The notes: generated from the sequence alone by a model not told the origin. Positions 7,281-14,868 are shown, counted from the stretch's first letter. The stretch is 15,384 nt of DNA from Gammaproteobacteria bacterium (GCA_020445245.1 JAGRHB010000013.1:1-15384); one strand, 5' to 3'. Made by a program: numbers and translations.

Positions 7281-7562
7281 ATGTCTATGGTTATCCGTTC
7301 CGCTCTCACCGCCGCCCTGCTCGGTCTCATCCCGACCGCGGCACAGGCGGAGTTCGCTCCCGGTCCCTACCATGACGCACAATGCATGCGCTGCCATGAC
7401 ACCACGGTGTATACGCGCGAGGACCGGCGCGTACGCAGCTATCCGGCGCTCGAGGCGCAGGTCGCACGCTGCGACGCCAACCTCGCGACCAAGCTGTTCC
7501 CGGACGACCTCTCACTGCTGGTTGAGCATCTCAATACCAGGTACTACAGGTTCACCAAGTAA
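7281..7562 (+). CDS. Small periplasmic monohaem cytochrome c
   Basis: From the ATG at 7281 the protein has 93 residues, with a signal peptide cut after AQA at residue 23 and a mature part of about 70. One haem motif, CMRCH, sits at 35-39. The only other cysteine is C64. Mature methionine occurs only inside the haem motif (M36), so the sixth iron ligand cannot be the usual Met; H31 or H83 are candidates. An upstream GTG at 7272 is in frame, but AGGAGTG at 7267-7273 overlaps it and is well spaced for the ATG. The gene sits between the M48 protease and rsgA with gaps of 20 and 5 bases, and is presumably in one operon. Function is unknown; electron transfer is only a default. Confidence 0.82.
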   Translation: MSMVIRSALTAALLGLIPTAAQAEFAPGPYHDAQCMRCHDTTVYTREDRRVRSYPALEAQVARCDANLATKLFPDDLSLLVEHLNTRYYRFTK

Positions 7563-7567
7563 CACGC

Positions 7568-8575
7568 ATGGCGCGCCGCAGGCTCAATGACCAGCAGAAG
7601 GCGCGCATCGCGGGTATCCAGGAGAAGCGGCGACAGGATGCCGCCGCACGGGCCGAAAGCGCATTGTCGACGGCTGGCGACGCGCAGCAACAGAATGGAC
7701 GCGTGGTGGTGCGGCATGGCCGCAACCTGCTGATCCGCGACACCCGGGGCATCACGGTGCATGCGATGTTCCGGGCCAACCTCGGCGACGTGGTGTGTGG
7801 TGACAATGTGGTGTGGCAGCCGACCGCCAATGGCGAAGGCGTGGTGGTTGCGGTGCAGCCGCGTCACACGGCACTTTCCCGGCCGGGCTTCGGCGGCCAG
7901 GAAAAGACCATTGCCGCAAACATCACCCAGCTGGTCGTGGTCCTCGCCTCGCAGCCCGAGCCGACCGGCTACCTCCTCGACCAGTACCTGGTCGCCGCAG
8001 AACGCATCCAGGTCGGCGGTCTGGTATGCCTGAACAAGGCCGACCTGCTCGACGACGCGGGGCGTGCGCGTTTCCGAGCGGCGTTCAGTCACTACGAGGC
8101 CATCGGCTACCCGGTGATCGAGATCAGCGCCAAGACAGAGCACGGCCTGGACCCGCTGCTGCAGAGGCTGCGCGGTCACACCAGCATCCTGGTCGGCCAG
8201 TCCGGCGTCGGCAAGTCATCACTTATAAATGCTCTGATCCCGCGGCAGGACATTGCCGAGGGCAGGCTGTCCGATGCCACCGGGCTGGGCCGCCACACGA
8301 CCTCGGCCGCCACTCTTTATCCACTGGACAGCGGCGGTGAACTGATCGATTCACCGGGCGTGCGCAGCTTTCGTCTGAGCCAGCTCGATCGCCGCGAGCT
8401 GGAACGCGGCTTCCGTGAATTCCTGCCCTTTCTCGGCCAATGCCGTTTTCACAACTGTGCCCACCTGGCCGAACCCGACTGCGCAATCCTTGCTGCCGCC
8501 GCGGCCGGCAGGATCCATCGTGCGCGCCTCGAAAGCTACCAGCACATGGCGGTCGAACTGACGGCCGGCGCCTGA
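7568..8575 (+). CDS. rsgA: Ribosome small subunit-dependent GTPase RsgA
   Basis: The 335-residue protein has the circularly permuted GTPase order of RsgA, an assembly factor for the 30S subunit. After a basic N-terminal tail (about 1-30) and an OB-fold (about 44-100) come G4 NKAD at 156-159, G1 GQSGVGKSS at 210-218, the G2 region GRHTT at 241-245 and G3 DSPG at 261-264. The C-terminal zinc site is C292, C297, H299 and C305. Length matches the family. It begins five bases after the small cytochrome stop, without a strong ribosome binding site, so translation may be coupled. It is cytoplasmic and binds the decoding region of the small subunit. Confidence 0.96.
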   Translation: MARRRLNDQQKARIAGIQEKRRQDAAARAESALSTAGDAQQQNGRVVVRHGRNLLIRDTRGITVHAMFRANLGDVVCGDNVVWQPTANGEGVVVAVQPRHTALSRPGFGGQEKTIAANITQLVVVLASQPEPTGYLLDQYLVAAERIQVGGLVCLNKADLLDDAGRARFRAAFSHYEAIGYPVIEISAKTEHGLDPLLQRLRGHTSILVGQSGVGKSSLINALIPRQDIAEGRLSDATGLGRHTTSAATLYPLDSGGELIDSPGVRSFRLSQLDRRELERGFREFLPFLGQCRFHNCAHLAEPDCAILAAAAAGRIHRARLESYQHMAVELTAGA

Positions 8576-8746
8576 GCACCGGCTGCATCTTTCCCTGCCC
8601 CGCAGCTCCCGACGACCGCACACCACCCGCCGGGCCGGGGAAGGGACTTCCCATTCTGGTACGGAATATGCAGCGACGCGGTCACGCAACATTTTTTTGA
8701 CACCAGAGCGCAACCGGCGCCACGGCTTCTGAAGATGAGGGGAAAC

Positions 8747-9934
8747 ATGGCAGAGCACGAACTCGCGCAACGGCTGTCGCTCGGCTTCATTGGCGGTGGC
8801 CTGAACTCGGCGGTCGGACAGACGCACTATGCCGCAAGCCGGATGGACGGCCGCTGGTCGCTGGACGCCGGCATGTTCAGCCGCGACGCCGACACCAACC
8901 GGCAGACGGCGGAACACTGGCACGTGGCGCCCGACCGGATGTACGGCAGTTGGCGCGACCTGCTGCTCGCCGAGCGCTCACGCCTCGACGCCGTGGTGGT
9001 GTTGACACCGACCCCAAATCACTACGAGATCGTCCAGGCCCTGTTGAAGGCCGGCATACCGATCATCTGCGAAAAGGCGCTGGTGTCGAACCTCAACGAC
9101 GCGCGGACCCTGCTCGCCCAATACAATCCGGCCAGGAATTTCCTCGCCGTCACCTTCAATTACAGCGGCTACCCGATGGTGCGCGAACTGCGCCAGCGCA
9201 TCCGCACCGGACAGTTCGGCAAGATCCACCAGCTGCATATCGAGATGCCGCAGGAGGGCTTCGTGCGCCCACCGGCGATTGCCGGCCGCGCCGCGCCACC
9301 ACAGAGCTGGCGCCTGAAAGACGACTTCATCCCGACCATCTGCCTCGATCTCGGCGTCCACCTGCACCACCTCGCATACTTCCTGTGCGGTGAGGAGCCG
9401 GAGACCGTCAACGCCGAGTTCAACACCTATTCGCAATACAAAGACATTGTCGACAACATCTCAATGTGGCTGGAGTACCCGAGCGGCATGACCTCGAACT
9501 TCTGGATGAGCAAGACCGCGGTGGGCCGACGCAACGGCCTGCGCATCCGCCTGTTCGGTGAACTCGGCAGCGCCGAGTGGTACCAGATGGAGCCCGAACA
9601 GCTGAACATCTCCACCGTCGACGGCATGCACATGACCATTGACCGTGGTGGCCAGGCGAGCATCGCCGGCGAAGCACGCTACAACCGCATGAAGGTGGGC
9701 CATCCCTCGGGCTTCATCGAGGCTTTCGCCAACCTGTACACGGACTGTGCCGACGCCCTGATCGAATGGCGGCAGAATGGCCGCAGCACAAACCCCCATG
9801 TGTTCGGCATCGAGCATGCGACCAATGGTCTGGCACTGTTCCACGCTGCCAGGCTGGCCAGCTCGCGGCGCCGCTGGGAGCGCGTGCACTGCACACCCTA
9901 TCGTGAATCGCTGATCTCGAAATTAAAGCCATGA
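8747..9934 (+). CDS. Gfo/Idh/MocA-family NAD(P)-dependent oxidoreductase
   Basis: The 395-residue protein has a Rossmann nucleotide-binding motif (LGFIGGGLNSAVG, about 12-24), a TPTPNHY segment (87-93) and the EK pair at 109-110 that corresponds to the family's conserved EKP lysine. The second domain includes ICLDLGVHLHHLAYF (198-212), where D201 and H205 fit the catalytic dyad region. Members of this family mostly oxidise or reduce sugars and sugar nucleotides; the exact substrate is not readable. The ATG at 8747 follows GAGGGGA and is preferred over an ATG at 8735. The stop overlaps the ATG of the acyl carrier protein gene, so it is the first gene of a coupled operon. A role making a sugar or amino sugar acceptor for acylation is inference. 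Confidence 0.88.
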   Translation: MAEHELAQRLSLGFIGGGLNSAVGQTHYAASRMDGRWSLDAGMFSRDADTNRQTAEHWHVAPDRMYGSWRDLLLAERSRLDAVVVLTPTPNHYEIVQALLKAGIPIICEKALVSNLNDARTLLAQYNPARNFLAVTFNYSGYPMVRELRQRIRTGQFGKIHQLHIEMPQEGFVRPPAIAGRAAPPQSWRLKDDFIPTICLDLGVHLHHLAYFLCGEEPETVNAEFNTYSQYKDIVDNISMWLEYPSGMTSNFWMSKTAVGRRNGLRIRLFGELGSAEWYQMEPEQLNISTVDGMHMTIDRGGQASIAGEARYNRMKVGHPSGFIEAFANLYTDCADALIEWRQNGRSTNPHVFGIEHATNGLALFHAARLASSRRRWERVHCTPYRESLISKLKP

Positions 9935-10179
9935 ACCACACCATAGAAGACTTCATCGTCCACCACATCGCCGAAAAACGTGGCATCTCCGCCGATGACA
10001 TCCAGCGCGATGCCGACCTGTTCGACAGCGGTTATGTCGATTCGCTCGGTGTATTCAACATGATGATGTCGCTCGAAGACGAGTTCGGCATCCGCTTCAT
10101 CGAAGACGACCTGATCAACCCCGGTATCAGCACGGTGTGCGGTCTGGCAGCAATCATCGCAGGCAAGCGGGGCCACTGA
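9931..10179 (+). CDS. Acyl carrier protein (phosphopantetheine-binding)
   Basis: The 82-residue acidic protein has the ACP helical pattern and the motif GYVDSLGVF, with S38 as the phosphopantetheine attachment site. The start overlaps the upstream stop (ATGA), so translation is coupled. It is not the fatty-acid AcpP, which sits in a fab cluster; its neighbours are a GNAT-like transferase and an AMP-forming ligase. A dedicated carrier that receives an acyl or aminoacyl group from the ligase, comparable in logic to DltC, is the most likely role. The charged substrate is unknown. A holo-ACP synthase would have to act in trans. Confidence 0.9.
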   Translation: MNHTIEDFIVHHIAEKRGISADDIQRDADLFDSGYVDSLGVFNMMMSLEDEFGIRFIEDDLINPGISTVCGLAAIIAGKRGH

Positions 10180-10180
10180 G

Positions 10181-11242
10181 ATGGTCGACATCCGGTTCGC
10201 GACCCCTGACGACACCGCACATCTGATGGCATTCATGCATCAGCATTGGCGCGCCGATCACATCCTGTCGCGAAACGAGGCGTTGTTCCGCTATGACTTC
10301 CAGGACGGTGACCGCCTGAATATGGCCATCGCCACCAGGGGCGAGGATATCGTCGGCCTGTTCGGTTTCATGAAGTACAACAGCCTGGACCTGCCCGATC
10401 TGGCCGGATCGCTGTGGAAGGTCCGCGAGGACATCGGCGAACCGATGCTGGGGCTGCGGCTGCGCCGCTTCGTCATCGCGAACGTGCCGCATCGCTATTT
10501 CGCTGCGCCGGGTGCTGGTCTGCAGACTCGTGCGATCTACCACCTCATCGGCATGGACTGGATCGAGATGGAGCATTACTTCATTGTCAATCCGGATGTC
10601 ACACATCACACGCTGGCGCGCGTCAGCACCCTTGAGCCGGCAATGCCGGCAATTTGGGACGACGCCGATACCGGGCTTGCCGAGGTCCATGACCCATACC
10701 AGCTGGTCGGGTTTCCGTTGGCGGAATTCGATCACATCGGACCAAACAAAGACTGGGACTACGTCTGCCGACGCTTCTTCGAGCACCCGATCAATGATTA
10801 TCGTGTATTTGTCTTCACGCAGCGTGGCGAACCGGCCAACATCGTGGTCTGTCGCGAGGCGATGCACGACAGCGCCTCTGTGCTGCGGGTCGTTGACTTC
10901 TATGGCGACGAACAGCACATGCGGACGATCACCGCCGCACTGGCTCAGGTCATGCGCAGCGAAGGTCACGAATACCTCGATTTCGTATGCAGCGGCTTTA
11001 CCGGGCAGCTCATGACAGATGCAGGGTGGCACCGGCTCGACTTCGGCCGTGATGACGTCATCATCCCAAACTACTTCGAACCCTTCGTGCAATCGAACGT
11101 GCGCGTGTACGCGGTCGCCGACCGCCACCCGGACATCAGACCGCGACTTTGCCGCGCCGACGGCGACCAGGATCGGCCAAACTTCGACCGTCCGTCTGCT
11201 GTGCAGCCCTTGGGCACGCTTCGCCGGGCGGCACAATCATGA
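10181..11242 (+). CDS. GNAT-like N-acyltransferase, probably two-domain
   Basis: The 353-residue protein begins with a GNAT-type fold (VDIRFATPDDTAHLMAFM... and LNMAIATRGEDIVGLFGFM at about 47-65). A second stretch (about 205-300) again has GNAT-like features, including ANIVVCREA, LRVVDFYGD and EYLDFVCSGF..LMTDAGWHRLDF. This suggests a tandem GNAT arrangement. The last 30 residues are polar and low in predicted structure. It begins one base after the ACP stop and overlaps the ligase start (ATGA). The context suggests transfer of the ACP-bound acyl group to an amine, such as an amino sugar. The family is a moderately confident assignment from pattern; acyl donor and acceptor are inference. Confidence 0.68.
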   Translation: MVDIRFATPDDTAHLMAFMHQHWRADHILSRNEALFRYDFQDGDRLNMAIATRGEDIVGLFGFMKYNSLDLPDLAGSLWKVREDIGEPMLGLRLRRFVIANVPHRYFAAPGAGLQTRAIYHLIGMDWIEMEHYFIVNPDVTHHTLARVSTLEPAMPAIWDDADTGLAEVHDPYQLVGFPLAEFDHIGPNKDWDYVCRRFFEHPINDYRVFVFTQRGEPANIVVCREAMHDSASVLRVVDFYGDEQHMRTITAALAQVMRSEGHEYLDFVCSGFTGQLMTDAGWHRLDFGRDDVIIPNYFEPFVQSNVRVYAVADRHPDIRPRLCRADGDQDRPNFDRPSAVQPLGTLRRAAQS

Positions 11243-12795
11243 ACATCATCGATCTTTTTCTCGCGCATGCGGCGGACACACCCGACAAGCCGGCTATCGT
11301 CTTCGGCGACAGCTCGCTGAGTTACGCCCAGGTTGCAGATCTCACAGGGCGCCTGTGCGGCCTGCTGAGATCGATGGGTATACGCGAAGGCGACTGCCTC
11401 CTGGTCGCACTGGACAACGGCATCGAGTTTACGCTGACAATGCTTGCCGCCGCGGAGCTCGGTGCAATGCTGGCGCCGGTCGCCACCAGCATGCCGGTTG
11501 TCGCGATGCAACGCTCGCTCGAGGCGACTTGCGCGCGATTCGTGGTCGCCAGCAACCCAGTGTGCCGGCGACTGCTCGACAGCGCCCCGGGGCAGGATGG
11601 CAGGCTCTCGCTGCTGGTGACCGGTGCACCGGTCGCCGGTTGCCGTCACTTCAGTGAACTGGACCGCGACGATCGCCCGTACCGCCTTGGCAGTCATGGT
11701 GCCGATCCGCAACTGGACTTCCTGCTGACCATGACATCCGGTTCGACCGGTGATCCAAAACCCATCACGCTCAGCCAGGCCGGCAAGATCCGCCGCTCGC
11801 TTGACGGGGCCAGAGACCTGTACGGCCTGGACAATGACGATGTCATCATCACCTCGACCCCGATGTATCACTCGCTGGGGTTTCGCCTCGCCCTATTGCC
11901 GTTGCTGATCGGAGCGACAGCGGTGATTCTGCCGCGATTTTCGCCAAAGGGCTGGATCGAGGCAGTCAACAGCCACGCGGTGTCATTTGCGATCATGGTC
12001 TCGTCGCACCTGGAACTGATCGCGCAATGGCTATTGGGGCATCCGACTCCCCTGCCTAGTCTCACGACCATGGTGTCTTCCTCGGCGCTGTTGCGGCCCG
12101 AGATCAAGCAGCGTTGTATCGACCTGTTCGACTGTGCTTTCCACGAATGCTACGGCGCATCGGAAGTCGGCATCGTGACCAATCTGGCACCGGCCGACTG
12201 CCGCGACAATCTCGCCAGTGTCGGCAAGGCACTGGACTATGTCGACCTGATGATCATGGATGAGCACGGCCAGGCGATGCCGCATGGCAGAATCGGCGAG
12301 ATCGCCTGCAGGACTGCGACCGCATTTTCCGGCTACTACCGCCGGCCCGACGCCACCAGCGCCAGCATGCGCAGCGGATTCTTCTGCACCGGCGACATGG
12401 GGCATGTTGACGCCGACGGCTACCTCTATCTCGCCGGCCGCAAGAAGGACATCATCATCGTCGGTGGCAGCAACGTCTATCCGGAAGACGTCGAAGCAGT
12501 GCTGCGTGAGGCTCCCGGCGTCGAAGACTGCGCAGTGATCGGCGTGCCTGACCGCTACTTCGGCGAGGCCGCCCTGGCGGTAATCACCACCGGGAACACC
12601 CAGGCCGACCTGCGCCACATCAAGGCCTTTTGTGCCCAACGACTGGCTGACTTTCAGCTGCCGCAGGCCTACGAGATAGTCGATAAACTGCCGCGAACCG
12701 CATTGGGCAAGATCCAGCGACAGGTTCTGCGCGATAGATACGCAAACTACGATGCCACCGCGGACCTGCGTCTTCTGATGAGGCGCGGGGCCTGA
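11239..12795 (+). CDS. AMP-forming acyl (acyl-ACP or acyl-CoA) ligase, ANL superfamily
   Basis: The 518-residue protein carries the ANL-superfamily motifs in order: TSGSTGDPK (166-174, phosphate loop), YGASE (305-309), TGD (384-386), GRKKD (400-404) and PRTALGK with the catalytic lysine K491. These enzymes activate a carboxylate as acyl-AMP and pass it to a thiol. With an ACP in the same operon, the acceptor is more likely the carrier phosphopantetheine than CoA, though both are possible. The ATG at 11239 overlaps the upstream TGA; a reading from 11149 would intrude far into the GNAT-like gene and is rejected. The substrate acid is not readable. A strong hairpin overlaps the stop region. Confidence 0.92.
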   Translation: MNIIDLFLAHAADTPDKPAIVFGDSSLSYAQVADLTGRLCGLLRSMGIREGDCLLVALDNGIEFTLTMLAAAELGAMLAPVATSMPVVAMQRSLEATCARFVVASNPVCRRLLDSAPGQDGRLSLLVTGAPVAGCRHFSELDRDDRPYRLGSHGADPQLDFLLTMTSGSTGDPKPITLSQAGKIRRSLDGARDLYGLDNDDVIITSTPMYHSLGFRLALLPLLIGATAVILPRFSPKGWIEAVNSHAVSFAIMVSSHLELIAQWLLGHPTPLPSLTTMVSSSALLRPEIKQRCIDLFDCAFHECYGASEVGIVTNLAPADCRDNLASVGKALDYVDLMIMDEHGQAMPHGRIGEIACRTATAFSGYYRRPDATSASMRSGFFCTGDMGHVDADGYLYLAGRKKDIIIVGGSNVYPEDVEAVLREAPGVEDCAVIGVPDRYFGEAALAVITTGNTQADLRHIKAFCAQRLADFQLPQAYEIVDKLPRTALGKIQRQVLRDRYANYDATADLRLLMRRGA

Positions 12796-12812
12796 GTCAT
12801 CGCCCCGCGCCT
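12781..12812. terminator. 11-bp GC-rich hairpin at the end of the acyl-transfer operon, without a U tract
   Basis: The arms AGGCGCGGGGC (12781-12791) and GCCCCGCGCCT (12802-12812) are perfectly complementary around a 10-base loop that contains the ligase stop codon. A stem this GC-rich is very stable. No T-run follows on the plus strand, nor an A-run before it for the minus strand, so this is not a textbook intrinsic terminator. It lies between convergent genes and may act as an RNA 3'-end stabiliser or a weak bidirectional terminator. Confidence 0.5.
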
Positions 12813-12865
12813 ATCTCACGGCCTGCAATCCGCGCTGCACACACTCTTGCCAGTGGCCTGACCTC

Positions 12866-14020
12866 TCAGAAGAACCCTTTGCGCCAGCTGAATGCCAGGC
12901 TGAAATCGTGTGCCGCCTGTACGCCGTTGCGATCTTCGTAGACCGGAAGCAGCAGTTCCAGGCTGACGTTGTTGGCAAACACAGGCATCCAGTTGATCCC
13001 CACGCCCACTTCCGCCCGCTCTCCACCATAGTTGTCCGGGTTGGCGCCCAGCCCGGGCCCGTAGATATTCGGATCGATACCGCTGATCCTGCCTTGTGTC
13101 TCACCGCGCAGGCGGACGGAGGTCACGAGGTCCGACCGCCATTCATAGGACACCCACGCCGTGGCTTCATGCTTGTCACCATATCGCCAACCCTCCTTGT
13201 TTTCGCTCTCCAGCGGCAAGGTGGCCAGGTACTGCGCACCCCACCCCCACTTCTCTGTCTTGCCCCAGTACACGACGCCGAGCAGACTGTCCCAGGTACC
13301 TGATCCCAACTGCATCCCGTAAGCCAGGCGGGTCTTTACCAGGGTGTTCATCGGCGTCAGATTGTAGTCCTCCTCGGTAATGCTGCCCGTTGGCGCACTG
13401 AGTACGACATCCAACAGGATGTTGTGTCGGTAGTCGTCGCTGTTGTAGGCCTTCAGTATGGTCCCGAATTTGATATCACCGATCCCCTCGGACCGAACCG
13501 CTTTGGTACCAAGACTGTTGGTGCCAACGGGGCCGGCAAAGGTCTCCAGTACCGTCTTCTTCTTGATCAGAGGAACCAGGCCGACCAGTGCCAACCTGTC
13601 ATTGACCGCAAAGTTGGCGTAGGGAAATATCACGTCGGCCTGAGCACTCTTGGGTACGACACGCAAAGTGGGTGGCTGCATGGGATCGCCGAAGAAGCGA
13701 TTTGGCGCCGTGGTAACCGCTGTCTGTGCGGAGATGGAGTTGCTGCCCTGGATCAGTCCTTCGAATTCATGGTGCTGAAAATTGATGCCGGCAACACCCT
13801 GGCCTTTTTCAGGGAACGCATAGATACCGAAAAGACCTGCAGGTACCGGGATCGGCAGCTTCTTTCTCAGTTCCCGAAGCTGCTTGATCCTGGTCGAAAG
13901 CGTTCGACGCTCTTCGAACGTCATACCGCCACCGGTACCGTCTTCAGCTGACAGTGCAGATTCCGGCAGGGCACACGCCAACCCCAGGCAGATCGGTATC
14001 ATGGCGCCACGGATGTTCAT
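12866..14020 (-). CDS. Outer-membrane beta-barrel protein, 'transporter'/phenol-MetA-degradation-like family
   Basis: From the ATG at 14020 the protein has 384 residues. A signal peptide ends near ALSA (residue 25) and is followed by a short, charged helix or coiled-coil (about 35-55). The rest alternates amphipathic strands, with GIYAFPEKGQGVAGINFQ, many aromatic girdle residues and a terminal phenylalanine (SWRKGFF), the usual signature of an outer-membrane barrel. The pattern resembles the Phenol_MetA_deg family often annotated as 'transporter'. The start has GGGGGAG at 14024-14030. Reading further upstream to 14164 would overlap the cytochrome gene and has no ribosome binding site. It lies 85 bases after the cytochrome c'-like gene on the same strand. 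Substrate is unknown. Confidence 0.75.
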   Translation of the reverse strand: MNIRGAMIPICLGLACALPESALSAEDGTGGGMTFEERRTLSTRIKQLRELRKKLPIPVPAGLFGIYAFPEKGQGVAGINFQHHEFEGLIQGSNSISAQTAVTTAPNRFFGDPMQPPTLRVVPKSAQADVIFPYANFAVNDRLALVGLVPLIKKKTVLETFAGPVGTNSLGTKAVRSEGIGDIKFGTILKAYNSDDYRHNILLDVVLSAPTGSITEEDYNLTPMNTLVKTRLAYGMQLGSGTWDSLLGVVYWGKTEKWGWGAQYLATLPLESENKEGWRYGDKHEATAWVSYEWRSDLVTSVRLRGETQGRISGIDPNIYGPGLGANPDNYGGERAEVGVGINWMPVFANNVSLELLLPVYEDRNGVQAAHDFSLAFSWRKGFF

Positions 14021-14105
14021 AGGTCTCCCCCTCGGTTGCCGCGAGTCTTGTCGAATGTTTTTCTGGTTTTCGGAAACATGGCGTTGCCAGGTGGTTTCGC
14101 CGGCA

Positions 14106-14744
14106 TCAACGAAGTAGATCCGAGACACCGGGCTGACTGCGGAACACGCCGTGACATGCGACACAACCGGACGCGATCGGCCCGACCAGTGAGGCAGCCA
14201 TCGCCATGTCGCCGCTGTCCGCGGCAGCCGCGAGTTTCAGGGCATTACCCTCGACGCTGTCGTTGAAGCCGGTAAGGATTGAAAGACGTTCGTCGCTGAT
14301 ATTCTCCAGACCCAGGTAGGGCAGAAGACCTCCGACAGGAATCCGGTGATTCGCGAGACGACGCGCGCTGTCCGCGGCATGCTCCGGGTTGTCGGTCATG
14401 ATGCCCGCCAGGATGCTCTGGAAGTCCGACAGGACCTCGGTCATGACCTGTCGCATGGTGGCTCTTTCGCTGTTGCGGCTATGCATCGCCAGGATCGCCA
14501 TCAACGACATCTTGGTGTCAGTGGACAGCCCCTCCACCTTGGTTCTCAGCTCAGGCTTCATCATCTCCAGCTGGCCCTGCATCACCTTCTTCAGTTCGTC
14601 CATGCCGGGCTCGGCTGCAAATGCAGCGGATACACTGATGACACTGCCGACGAACATCGCAGCTGCGATTGCAGAACGACGCAGCCTCCCGAAATCCGAC
14701 GACCGGATACTTGATTCAACTGCACTGATACGCTCAACCTTCAT
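14106..14744 (-). CDS. Cytochrome c'-like monohaem protein
   Basis: From the ATG at 14744 the protein has 212 residues, with a positively charged N-terminus, a hydrophobic segment (about 24-42) and a likely cleavage after AFA near residue 43. The mature part is almost all helix. Its only haem motif, CVACH (194-198), is near the C-terminus and followed by GVFR. A C-terminal CxxCH after a helical bundle is the arrangement of cytochrome c', a periplasmic five-coordinate haem protein that binds NO. The mature length of about 169 residues is longer than the usual 125-135, so it may be a divergent relative. GAGGAG at 14753-14758 fixes the start. It is probably cotranscribed with the barrel protein and is divergent from a response regulator gene. 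Confidence 0.75.
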   Translation of the reverse strand: MKVERISAVESSIRSSDFGRLRRSAIAAAMFVGSVISVSAAFAAEPGMDELKKVMQGQLEMMKPELRTKVEGLSTDTKMSLMAILAMHSRNSERATMRQVMTEVLSDFQSILAGIMTDNPEHAADSARRLANHRIPVGGLLPYLGLENISDERLSILTGFNDSVEGNALKLAAAADSGDMAMAASLVGPIASGCVACHGVFRSQPGVSDLLR

Positions 14745-14822
14745 TGCCTTCGCTCCTCGATTCATTGGCGCTGTTTCAATACGCAACTACAATAAATCGG
14801 GCATTTGTCTGAGCGATGGCGC

Positions 14823-14842
14823 AGTTGTAACAAGTTGTAACA
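14823..14842. repeat. Tandem decamer direct repeat, probable response-regulator box
   Basis: The decamer AGTTGTAACA occurs twice with no gap. Tandem repeats spaced by one helical turn are the usual target of OmpR-family dimers, and such a regulator is encoded 49 bases downstream. Read on the minus strand the repeat is TGTTACAACT, next to the candidate cytochrome promoter. Autoregulation and activation of the cytochrome are inferred. Confidence 0.6.
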
Positions 14843-14847
14843 GGCCG

Positions 14848-14868
14848 GTATCGAAACGGTTTCGATAC
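14848..14868. promoter_or_regulatory. Perfect 21-bp palindrome, operator-like
   Basis: The arms GTATCGAAAC (14848-14857) and GTTTCGATAC (14859-14868) are exactly complementary around one G. The TCGAAAC half-site resembles operators of LacI-type repressors, but those normally have an even centre. It lies five bases from the decamer repeat and 22 bases before the response regulator GTG. No gene for a dimeric repressor of this kind is in the window. It could be a repressor site or a short RNA hairpin in the leader. Confidence 0.55.

Noticed and set aside
8589..8650. Imperfect inverted repeat (TTTCCCTGCCCC with GGGGAAGGGA) after rsgA
   Set aside because: One mismatch and a loop of about 40 bases make a functional hairpin doubtful; it is probably chance in GC-rich sequence.
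8690..8702. T-run followed by TTGACA before the oxidoreductase operon
   Set aside because: The hexamer matches a -35 box, but no -10 element occurs at 16-18 bases. No stable stem precedes the T-run to make a terminator for rsgA. The 171 bases between rsgA and the operon hold no clear signal otherwise.
10154..11236. 360-codon minus-strand open frame antisense to the GNAT-like gene
   Set aside because: The sense frame is translationally coupled at both ends with neighbours. The antisense frame has no ribosome binding site or domain.
14848..14868. The palindrome as an intrinsic terminator
   Set aside because: It lies upstream of the response regulator start, between divergent genes, with a single-base centre and no U tract, so an operator is more plausible.
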